From assembly GCA_001414485.1 (NCBI GenBank), contig LLEY01000024.1, forward strand, positions 124,001-188,000: a stretch of DNA of 64,000 bases. The letters run 5' to 3'. This stretch comes from Calycina herbarum (lineage: Eukaryota; Ascomycota; Leotiomycetes; Helotiales; Pezizellaceae). The notes under the pieces were generated by a model. The model saw nothing but the letters and a program-made list of their open reading frames with translations. It was not told where the DNA came from and did no database searches. How positions within the stretch are numbered: the first letter of the stretch is position 1; each line of letters starts with the position of its first letter. Of this stretch, positions 1 to 9,333 are shown piece by piece. The position numbers and the translations under genes were made by a program.

Positions 1-1047
1 CGTCTTGCAAATATTATCTGTCGAGACGGAATTCTCCAATGTCGCGGAGAGTTCAATACTATAACTTGACTTTGTATCCGGATCTTGAAGGTACGAGGCG
101 AGCTGTGTATTTGGATTTTTCTTCGGAGGAGCTGTTTTGAATGGTGCAAGGGCATCGAGTGTGACTATCCATGGCGAAATAGAAGTACTGAAAGACTTTC
201 CATTCAATGGACCCAACGGAAACATCTCGAAAGCCTGTATGTCACGCGCTGTACGAAAAAGTTAGCCTAGGTAGTAACTCCACTACCTGGATTGCAATTA
301 CTTACCACTCCAATCATTCAACAGAACTACTCCAAAAATATGGTCATCAGCATCTTCAATGTCGATACTCTTCCCTAATCCATTGCTCTTCCCAATAACA
401 CAGGCAACCTCCAACTCATAATCAAGTCGCCGAGTCGCTCCATAGACGATTTTCTCTTTATCCTTATATTGACCCTTCGGTCTCCTGATTTTCGTTCCCG
501 ATATTACAATACTTGATGACCGCGCTGTATATCCTCCTGGGAAATATTCAAAGCTATCCGGAAGCACACGTTTCCCGAAAATAGCTTCGCTTGCGTTTAG
601 GTTGTGATCGCGCGAGCAGGAGAAATCGGTAAAATCCCCAATTGACAGTGGGAGGTGAAGAGTCGTCGCAGAGATTGCAGAGTATGTATTAGAGGGGAGT
701 TTGTCAAGTGAGTTCGAGAGGAGTCTTTGGAGTGCTCCCCGTGTGATTCGTTGGTCGGATTTGGAGAGGGCTGCAAATGTGTTTACGGTCTCCTGGTACA
801 GGATGTCAGTTTCTTCCACCTCTTTCTCTTTCTTCTTTTTGAGGCTTTGAATTTCACTGGGATTCCTTACAAACGAAAATGTCTTGAGTGTAGAGTCTTG
901 AATTTCTTTCAGAAGTCCAGCTTTTGCGAGCTCATCGAGGTAGAATACTGTATCCCCGACTCGTGTCGCTACGCTTTTGTGAGGATGTGTGGCACTGCTT
1001 GCTACTCCAAAGGGGATATTCTCGATGGCGAAATGCTCTGCGTACAT
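1..1047 (-). CDS. Fumarylacetoacetase-like hydrolase, 3' part off the left edge
   Basis: Member of the fumarylacetoacetate hydrolase (FAH) family, whose best known member cleaves fumarylacetoacetate to fumarate and acetoacetate in tyrosine/phenylalanine breakdown. Exon 1 is 306-1047. A 57-bp intron (249-305, GTAAGT..CAG) splits an Ala codon, and exon 2 runs from 248 off the window. The joined frame reads through NDWSARDIQ, which carries the metal-binding Asp of the family. Also seen are SCSRDH (catalytic His region), YELEV (paired metal-binding Glu) and GTKIRRPKGQ. The N-terminal segment ENIPFGV matches the small FAH N-domain. The start at 1047 gives a short N-terminus, usual for fungal FAH paralogues. 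The C-terminal roughly 40% is outside the window. Residues needed for catalysis in the visible part look intact. A paralogue rather than the main tyrosine-pathway enzyme is possible. Confidence 0.88.
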
Positions 1048-1487
1048 TTTCTTCCGATCTCTATTATTTTTGCCTCGGACTGTAATTTTTCAATGGTAGT
1101 AAAAGATGATTTTTGCCAACCCCTGTCAACCCCGCAATCCAACCCTCGTCTCTTTCCCCCACACTTCCGGTACGTACGTACGGCAATTGTCCAGAAATAG
1201 AGTTTACCTCCATGTTTTATTTATTAAAGTCAACGGATGCCGGTACGTCATGGTCTTTGATTACACAATCGAGTTTGGTTATTTGAAAAATATGGACGGG
1301 AGAGGGGGCGGGTGGTGGAGCCGTGGAGCCGTGGAGCCGTGGCCTCGCTTAGTGTGGAATTAATTTCACAATACTTTTGCTACTCCTCTGTCTATCCACG
1401 ACATTCACAGAAACTTCTCCCAGTCATCGCTGTAATACTCCAACCAAACAAATTTGTCGTTTTTCTCCCAAACCAATCAAGCCAAAA
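1048..1487. other. Intergenic region between FAH-like gene and cupin remnant
   Basis: No gene recognised. It should hold the promoter of the minus-strand FAH-like gene. A short tandem GGAGCCGT run lies near 1317-1342. Confidence 0.5.
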
Positions 1488-1646
1488 ATGACCAGCCCTC
1501 AAGGAACTCTCCCGAACGGGCTGCCAAACATCTCTCGCTACATCACCAGCGTCGATGCAAATGGGAAAGCTATCATCTCACCAGATGTGGCCTCAAATTC
1601 AGTTTGGCAGAGCATTACTGTCGTTATATGGGTGAATGACTTATGA
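1488..1646 (+). pseudogene. Possible N-terminal remnant of a cupin-type protein
   Basis: From ATG 1488 the frame gives 52 codons. The first 40 or so (LPNGLPNISRYITS..NGKAII) resemble the N-terminus of small fungal cupin-fold proteins, which often begin with LPNxxRYIT..GKA. After SVWQS the frame runs into a stop, and no barrel-encoding exon is seen downstream. I read it as a 5' gene fragment. The resemblance is from memory of the family and is weak; it may be a chance open frame. Confidence 0.3.
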
Positions 1647-1649
1647 GTC

Positions 1650-2131
1650 ATATCCATCCACGTGATTAGGACGCTAGCATCACGCTAGCACAAGCATAAA
1701 TAGTCGTACTTCGTGTACCTAGAATAGTTACAGAGAATATAATACGTATATGCAACTAAACAGATTTATAACCAAGTTATACCAACACTGATCAGTGTCA
1801 TGACCCTAGATAAAAGGTGAAATGCTTGGCGAGGCGGATTGCGGAATTCACATGTGGGGGTCGGATACGACCATACAGAGTATGCCGTATCAGTCACTTG
1901 ATGCATCGACCTTTGTAATATCCGTAAAGATATATTCATCAAAAGCCAGTACCTTTCGATTGGGCATAAAGCCTGGCCGGTTCATGCAATACAAATATAG
2001 GAGTAGTTGATAGCATTGAAAGTCCACAGGAGCTACCAATCATTTAGTTCCTAATTCCAAATAACACGCCGAAAATTTGAGCCCCCTTCAGTGTGCAGCT
2101 TCTACTCGCTCGACACCTAGCGTATGATTGG
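1650..2131. other. Intergenic stretch, nothing recognised
   Basis: No coding, RNA or repeat feature supported. A 62-codon open frame at 1822-2010 has no family resemblance. The right end is immediately 3' of the amidase stop codon. Confidence 0.5.
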
Positions 2132-4948
2132 TCAAAGCGATTCCTTTATTCTTGAAGTATGAAACATTGTGGATCCAGTCTGTACAGCAGTTGGCCTTCC
2201 TGCCTTCTTGAGACATGCAAGCACTGTATCAAGTAACTGGATATCACCTCCTATTTGCAAGTTAAAATGAACATGCTGAATGCCGCGGTACTGTACATAC
2301 CTGGAAGCGTCATCAGTCCAACAACGTAAGGGAGCTGTTCTTCCCTCTGTGTGATTTTTGAATAGTAGGGCACGTGTCCGACTACTGTAGCATTAAAACA
2401 AGCTTCTCTATTGGGTGTAGATATTACCAGGCACGACGATCTCAGGTGACTTATTCAAGGAGGCCAGCAGAAGGTTGTGAACGCCTACCGGAGGTCGTTG
2501 AAAGCTTCAAATATTGTTAGATTTCGTGCGTTCTATGACTCGAGAAGGTATAAACACTCACTTGTGGGGCTCATCTCTGTATCTTGGATACATATTCTCA
2601 ATGGGAAGTACCATCATTGCGTGATCATACTCAGCGTTCATGACACACTTGCCGAACCAAGTCCGAAAGATGTCCAATCTCCTAACTGCCTCGTCGCGCT
2701 GCGATTTGGTGATAGGTTTGCAACTTTCCCTTTAACATGAGTCAGCCTGACTATTTCACCGGTTCTCCATAGCACAAGTTGGGGCATTGCCAGGCTTTGT
2801 GTGTTGGTGGGGAGACATATGGTGGCTTCTGGTATTTGCTGTAGTATCTTTCGCGAAAGTCATCGAACGCATGATAGTCGTCATACCACATATTCTCGGT
2901 CGCCTGTGACTATTTAGAATCTGTGAGCAGCAAGTAACACAAGGCGCTCACTTCAAGCATATATGTATCCAACGAGATACCTTCAACCTCGGTCGGTGTT
3001 TCAAGCTCCCACTTCTCCTTGAACGATATCTGCTTGTACTTCAAGTCCAAATGGAATTCCATGTCATGCACAAACTTCAAAGCCAGATCGCATTGCTCGG
3101 TATCCATCATGTTCCAATGGTCTGTAGGCCATAGAATAGATGAGATAGATTTCTGATATGCTTGTCAGAGGATTTCAGCAAGCAGGCGACCCTGAAAGAC
3201 TTGCCATAGATGCTGGTGTGGTTAGCGTCGATCCGTACCAGGCCGCGGCGAAGTCTCTACAAAGCTGCAGGTCTCTTCCCAAGAACGCAGGCGTGTCGAG
3301 ATACCTGGTTTGCGTCAGTTTAGACAGTCGGTAGGAATCTGCCACTGGTACTTAATGCAGGAGAAGAATCCTTCTGTCACGAATCACGTGTAAGCATGCG
3401 ACGAGTGAAGACCAGGCGGCGCCCTGACAGGTTAAGCACTATCGGAAACTCTTATAGAAGAAGGATCATTAGACTAGCTAAGCGATCCATGGATTTCTTT
3501 TGGTGAGAAGCATTACGTGACCTAGTCGCCTGAGTCGCTTGAGTCGCCTGTCGACTAAAGCGATCAGGGCGAGCGACTAGAGCGATTAGAACGGGAGACT
3601 ACAGTTCTATATAAGACTGGCACGTCTGCCATTAGATAGGAGCTTCGTGCTCAACTTTAGTTATTAATCTTATTATCTTGTTTGACATCTTTGATACAAG
3701 TAACGAGTTCACTTCCAAGTGAACAACCCGGCGCATCTGTACTTCTTACCTACATATCAACCTTCGAGACTTAGTCATCTTTGTTTAGTTCGTTTGAGTT
3801 TCGTTACACCTTCGGTGGAGAGCACACCGTGGCTCGGACGCATGGCAAAGCAGCCGTTCCAGAGTGCAGGTCTCATAACACTTCCTGTGGCTGTTGAAGT
3901 CTCCGAGTAAGTAGACAGCCTTGCAAACCTCAAAGGGGCTCTTACTGTCAGACCCAATAGCAATATCAAGCCAATCATATGTGCTTATAGCAGCCGCACT
4001 TCCATTACTGCTACCACCAGCGGAAAGAAATCCATCAGCTCGAGGATTCCACGGAGCTGGCCAGTCAATGCTCTCAGCGGGTTCCTCCCAGGTAGCGAAA
4101 GATGTGAGCTTGGCTTTGGCAACGATTAAAGCGCCAAGGTCAGCCAGTCGCTGGATACACGGAGCAGTCTTCTATTTGGCAGCATAGGTTTGGAGGAACG
4201 GTCGGCTGGTAAGCGATGTTTTCACACCCTTCAGATCGAAGTTATCTTTGACAGCTATCCGTAAGCCCGCCATGAGAAGCTCAGGGGAGCGCTTAGTGTG
4301 GAGTCTGGAAGGTACTGAAACGATTAAGGATGTTCCTCCATCGCCATCAATCATATCCGGCGTGTGATAACTAGGTACAGGTTAAAGAACAGCACCCCAA
4401 CAAATTTGTGATCCTTACCCATCGCCATCACGTTCAACAGTGCAGAAGAAAGCACTACTCGTATCTCTGTACGCTCTATACACGTTTCGTAAATGATTGT
4501 CTAGTAACGTATAAGGACCTGACTGGAGTTTGGATCCAGCCGTAGAAGAAGCGATCATATGGAGCCATTGCATCCCCGCCTTTTTGAGAAACAGCTGAGC
4601 GTCTGTGTCGAGTTCCGAATCTCCTACTACAATAACGCCTGTCAAGAATGCATTGTGAAAAACGTCGTCTGCATTCTGATAGTCGGTGATCTGACGCTTG
4701 ACCCATTGCTCAGTTATTGTCATCTTATCCGCGTCACTCACGAAAACCGTAACTAGGGCGGAGCCTTTATATGCTTGGAAGCTTTCGTCCTAAATGGTAA
4801 AAATCAGTATGCCGACTCAACCCACATTAATTACAAGAGGCTGGCTTGCCTCTGAGGTAGATCGAACGAAATAGCGCCTGTCGCCGATACAGACAGTGCG
4901 ATCACGCTGAGGAAGAACCCTAAACCCATCGTCGATGCGAAGAGTCAT
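2132..4948 (-). pseudogene. Amidase-signature family gene, broken by a solo LTR and a nonsense codon
   Basis: The exons rebuild an amidase-signature (AS) protein. An N-terminal extension at 4415-4948 includes DESFQAYKGSALVTVF. The catalytic Lys lies in LRIAVKDNFDLKG (about 4230-4275), the linking Ser in SAGGSSNGSAAA, and the nucleophile Ser in GSDTTGSVMRPA, which is formed by splicing out an intron near 3914-3970. The C-terminal AS segments are FRERYYSKYQKPPYV and PIENMYPRYRDEP, ending KESL at 2132. Introns are short and GT..AG. Two lesions are visible. TAG at 4172-4174 stands where the family has Gln (CAG to TAG, a RIP-type change). A solo LTR (3375-3808) lies inside the exon after HGVLSTEG; dropping it and one target duplication restores the frame into the next exon. 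The exact 5' start is uncertain: ATG 4948, or an upstream exon. Confidence 0.85.
3375..3808 (+). repeat. Solo LTR, TSD CCTTC, inside the amidase gene
   Basis: A 434-bp sequence starting TGTCACGAATCACGTG and ending TTTCGTTACA (TG..CA). It is bordered by identical 5-bp CCTTC at 3370-3374 and 3809-3813. Related copies occur at 25152-25615, 26133-26590 and 39544-39991. This copy is the least AT-shifted, so it is young or escaped RIP. No internal retrotransposon sequence remains, so the element was lost by LTR-LTR recombination. Confidence 0.93.
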
Positions 4949-5212
4949 CGCTAAGCTGTCCACTGTAAGTCTCTCGTCGGGGATCCTGAATCAAAGACGA
5001 GGATGAGAGAGAACGGAATCGGATGTGATGCGATAGAAACAATATATTCACAAATCGCGGCTGATTGTGGGTTGCGTTACGGCAGGCATACTTCTTGTGT
5101 TACTCCAGATTACAGACAGCTTGGTGATGACGACCTTTGATGAGTGGATGCCGATTGGGACAGCTTGACCGGAGGACTTGTCCTTGACGACACGCTCGAT
5201 GTGGACGATGTA

Positions 5213-6596
5213 CAGTACTAGTCAACTTATAACCGACACTTTTTTTTTTACCCCGCACCCTATCAAAATGTCAGCCACTCTTTTAAGTACTACAACATCA
5301 ATTTACATAGGAATTAGCTAGTAACTAGATGCATAGATACATAGGAACAAGGGCTTCATTTTGTACTACTAGGAAACTAAAACAAAAGTAGCTTAAAAGC
5401 TAGTACTTTGTATACTATCCATCTGCCTCGATATAAGCTGCTATTCTAGAGGGCATACTCTTATATAAGACATTAAAGCTCTTCTTATCTAAAGTGTCCT
5501 ACGCTGCTTGTAAAGCACTTTTAAGCCTTTGTCTTGAATACTTACTATTAGATTTATCCGTAGTAATATCAGGGAACATTTCGTAGACTGTTTTCTTAAG
5601 TACCTACTAGATATGCTTAATAGGGTTAAGATCCGGGGAGTAAGGAGGCTAGTTCATTACTAAATCGATCATACGCTCGTTAAACCACTCTCTAACCTTT
5701 CTAGCAGTATGTATAGAAGCATTGTCTTATATAAACTTATACCCGGCCTCCAAAGACTCGTACGTGGGAGCCACTTTAGCGTTAAGGACCTCAAGATAGC
5801 TCTTAGCACTATACCCATGCTTTGCAGCCTCAAAGTCTCGGTCTATAATATAAAGGTTGGTCCTCCTATTATCCTAAAAGCACCCCTAGACCATAACCTT
5901 CATGTTCTTCTTACAATCGTAGGTCTGTACTATGTCCTGTGCCTACTTGTTCTGCTACGAAGTCTGGAACACCCACTCGTCCTTTTTGCCCTTCCCCTGC
6001 TCTACTGAGCACTCATCGCTCCACATGTGTATACCCTATTCCTCTACGTTTCTGTCCTTATTCCTTAAGCACTAAGCAAGCCTTTTAGCTGCATTCTTCG
6101 CTGTAAGAAACGGGCGGCGACGCACGCGCCAATTGGTGATACCATGCTCTTTGAGAATCTTCTTAAGGGTAGTCTTAGAGCAGCCGAGGGCGTAGTCTCT
6201 TTTAACGTCGTCGTAGGTGCATTTCGGGTTAAGGCGGACGTAGCGTAGAATATGTCGTTCATCGGTATCGTTATATGACTTTCTCCTAGGGGTTCGCGCT
6301 AGATTGGCTCCTTCGTTGCGTAATGTGTCTGCTGCGATGGTGTCTATTATAGTGGTGCGAGGCACTTTAAGGTGTACTGAAATAGCAGTATCTAACATGC
6401 CCCCTATAGCCATCCCTACTACTTTTCCCCTTTCGTAAGGCGTAAGTTGCTTCTTAGGAACATGGTTCCCAGAGATAGACCCCATAGGAGTACGTATTAG
6501 TGGCATTTTGTAGTGTTGTTGTAAGAAGGTAGGAATTGGGGAACGCGACTTTTCGCGCTTTTTGTCAAAGCGTCGGTTATAAGTTGACCCCGACTG
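5213..6596 (-). mobile_element. Tc1/mariner transposon, RIP-inactivated
   Basis: A 1,384-bp element with 25-bp terminal inverted repeats (5213-5237 and 6572-6596, both ending CAGT..AACCGAC) and TA target duplications at 5211-5212 and 6597-6598, inserted in RPL26 exon 2. The minus-strand transposase starts at 6506 with a helix-turn-helix region (about 144 codons open). It continues as SDECSV, DNASIHTARKVREWF and PPYSPDLNPIKHI, the DDE pattern of Tc1 transposases. In-frame TAG/TAA codons replace expected TGG or CAA/CAG codons (for example W in LAWC, Q before DNASIH, W before PPYSPD). All can be explained by C:G to T:A changes, so the element is dead by RIP. Confidence 0.95.
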
Positions 6597-6699
6597 TACT
6601 TGAGACGGTAGACGGAAGTGATCTTTCCCTCACGACCCTTGTTGGAGCCTCGAACAACGAGAACCTCATCGTCCTTTCGGATTGGGATGGAGCGGACCT

Positions 6700-6907
6700 G
6701 GAAATTTATTAGAGGGGTCGGTTTTGCGATTCGCTAATAATACGTACGGAAGGGGGTCCCAAGTGGGACTCGGCCACTCCCTGTATGCGGTGAGGACTTT
6801 GAGCGAATCAGATGTATTGAAACATGGAAATAGCCCCAGATATTCCCTCTTCCAGCGATGGCAGAAACATGGGGTGGCCGAGTCCCACTTGAAACCCCCT
6901 TCCGTAC
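6700..6907 (-). other. Intron of the RPL26 fragment, built largely of a MITE-like palindrome
   Basis: The spliceable intron has 5' end GTACGG and 3' end TTTCCAG on the minus strand. It joins MYN to VRSIPI in frame, the usual uL24 sequence. Most of its length is the inverted-repeat element at 6743-6908. Confidence 0.75.
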
Positions 6908-6908
6908 G
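6743..6908. mobile_element. MITE-like inverted-repeat element, 166 bp
   Basis: 35-bp terminal inverted repeats (6743-6777 and 6874-6908) containing CGTACGGAAGGGGG and AAGTGGGACTCGGCCAC differ at only two positions. The interior has no coding capacity. The right repeat supplies the GTACGG donor of the RPL26 intron. No target duplication could be fixed because the ends are themselves palindromic (ACGT). Confidence 0.7.
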
Positions 6909-7019
6909 TTGTACATCTCACGGAGCTCCTTGCTGAGAGGTGCACTCATGATTGTGCGTTTGACGCTGGATGGCGCATCGTAATAAGCCTTGCGAGACTT
7001 TCTCCGGAAGAAGTGGAGG

Positions 7020-7424
7020 CCCTCGATTATTCCCGTGGATTATTCCTGTTCTTGATTATTCCCTCGATTATTCTTATAATTATTCCCTTGATTATTCCTA
7101 TGGATTATTCCCGTGGATTATTCCTGTTCTTGATTATTCCCTCGATTATTCTTATAATTATTCCCTTGATTATTCCTATAGATTATTCCCGTGGATTATT
7201 CCCTCGATTCCTAGATTATTCCTGTTCTTGATTATTCTATTAATTATTTCCTCGATTATTCTCTCGATTCCTAGATTATTCCCGTCCTCGATTATTCTCT
7301 AGATTCCTAGATTATTTCTATAATTATTCTCTTAATTATTTGCTTAATTATTCTCTAGATTCCTAGATTATTTCTATAATTATTCTCTCGACTATTCTTT
7401 TAAATATACTCTAGATTTCTAGAT
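7020..7424. repeat. GATTATTC minisatellite
   Basis: Degenerate tandem array of about 10-16 bp units built on GATTATTC with CCC, CTCG or CTTATAA spacers. A 78-bp higher-order unit is repeated almost exactly at 7037-7114 and 7115-7192. Similar sequence (TAATTATTCTTATAATT) continues at 15306-15345, so the pogo element inserted inside the array. The right end of the array borders the truncated 5' end of the RPL26 fragment. Confidence 0.9.
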
Positions 7425-9101
7425 TAACGTGTTTTACAAGCGAGTCGCCTATATAAACGGGTCGCCCACTTTCCTCGTCGCGTACTATATACCACTTTTA
7501 AATTATAATAGCTTAATACTATAACGTTTAATTACCTTCTTAAGAAGCTAATATCATTTTAGCAACTTAAGAACTCGAAAATAACACGTTATTAACTAAA
7601 CAAAGCGCTATAAAGATTTACTATATTCTTTAAAAGACTCTCTCTAATCGACGCGCTAGAAAGCCTTTACGACGCGATTACTAGCCTAATTCGAAAAAGC
7701 TTACAAAGCTAGAGGAGGAGGTAATAGTCAGATATATATTAGAGTTAGATTCGCGAGGGTTTTCGCCTATAAGGGATATAGTATAAGATATAGCTAATAA
7801 TCTACTAAGAGAGCGCGACGGAAAGCCTATAAGCAAGAACTAGCTAGATAACTTTATAAAACGTATACCTAAGCTTAAAACTCGATAGAGTCGTTTATAC
7901 GATCGTTAGCGAGCTTTAACTAAGGATCCGCGAGTTATTAGCCTACAGTTTACACTTATATAGTCTATTAAAGAGAAATATAGTATTTAAGATAAGAATA
8001 TTTATAACTTTAACAAAAGTAGCTTTATAATAGGAGTTATTTCGTTCTAACTTATTATTATAAGCTTAGAAGCACGTAGAAAGCGAAAGCAAGTTTAGCT
8101 AGGTAATTATAAGTAGGTTATAGTTATTTAGAGAGTTAACGTAATAGGATAAGTAATTCTACTATTTATTATATTCATAGGTAAAGTACTTATTTCTACC
8201 TAGTACTAAGATATATATATATTATACGATTAGGTAATTAAGGTTAGTAATAACAGCTAGATAAATAATAAGCTTAGAGTTATATAGTTAAAGTATTTTA
8301 ATAAGTATATAAAGATATAAAGTATAGAAGGATATTATTTATTAATTATTAATAGTTATAAAAGCTATAACTTACTTAAATTCTAGTAACTCTATAAAGA
8401 CTTAAATATTATTACTCTCTATATACCTCTATACTTATTATACCTACTATAGCCGCTTAATATAGTCTACTTCTCGCTATTAAAGCGAGTATATAGAGCT
8501 GAGATATTAGGCTTAGTATAGAATTATATTAATTATATTACTAAAGAAACCTTTCTTCTTATATTTAAAGTAGCTTTTTATAAAGCATTTATAAAAGATA
8601 ATATCTATACGAGTTTTAAAGAGGCTAGGCTAGTCCTATATAGCCTAGAAGCTGTGTTATTAAGGCTTGATTTAAGACTTTATATACTAATACTAATAAT
8701 ACTAGAAGACACTCTATAGACACTTAAAACACTAAGTAACGTATATAAAATAATAGCTTAATTAACGCTTATTCAAGATCGGATTTAAAGATATTAAGAC
8801 TCGTTACCTAGTTCTATTATTTAGTCTCTTAATTAACTTGAAAAAGGCTTAACTAGAGTAATATATAATATAGTATTAATATATAAGGAAATTACTAGTC
8901 TTCGTATAATAACTAAGGCTATAACTAAGTATAAAAGTCGTAAGAGGAAGTATATTAAGAGTTAAGAGATATTAATAGTAGGTAACGTAGCTGATTTAAT
9001 TATATCTAAGGAAAATAGTAGCTAGAAACAAGGTAAAAAGTCTAGGAAGAGAGTTCGCGTAGACAGGTACTATAGCTATTATAGTAAAACTAGATATAAT
9101 T

Positions 9102-9333
9102 TATTACGATCTATATCTGAAGGCAAAGGTATAAGAGTATATATATATATATTCGAGAATTTAAAGCTACAGTTCTAAGAACGAGAGAATGTAGAATATA
9201 TACTCTACGAAAAAGAGGTATTCCTACTAACTATAAAAAGCCTTTAATCTCGTTATAAATCCGTCTAAGCGTTGCAGCTTTGACGGTTACGTGTAGGACC
9301 GAGAATCACGTGTTACAGACCAGCGCTATAACA
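9102..9333 (-). repeat. 3' LTR of Gypsy D
   Basis: 232 bp. Its outer end (TATTACGATC) is a RIP-changed form of TGTTACGATC. Its inner end abuts the polypurine tract. Confidence 0.93.

Larger units (their letters stand above)
5123..7019 (-). pseudogene. RPL26: Fragment of ribosomal protein L26 (uL24), multiply interrupted
   Basis: Minus-strand pieces of a cytosolic large-subunit protein. Exon 1 (6908-7019) reads [18 protein letters not shown] then [14 protein letters not shown]. Exon 2 (6599-6699) reads [17 protein letters not shown].. to SVYRLKY. It continues across the Tc1 element at 5123-5210 with [15 protein letters not shown].. to KVVITKL. The initiator and first residues are missing where the sequence meets the GATTATTC minisatellite (about 7020), and the lysine-rich C-terminus is missing at the amidase side. 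A base appears to be lost in the SSRRK segment. An intron (6700-6907) is retained, so this is a DNA-level duplicate and not a retrocopy. The functional essential gene must be elsewhere. Confidence 0.9.

Noticed and set aside
727..1200. 157-codon plus ORF
   Set aside because: Antisense to the FAH-like exon, which is supported by active-site motifs and in-frame splicing.
6970..7302. ORFs of 110 and 72 codons in the GATTATTC array
   Set aside because: Pure translation of the tandem repeat (DYSxDYS), no start context and no homology.
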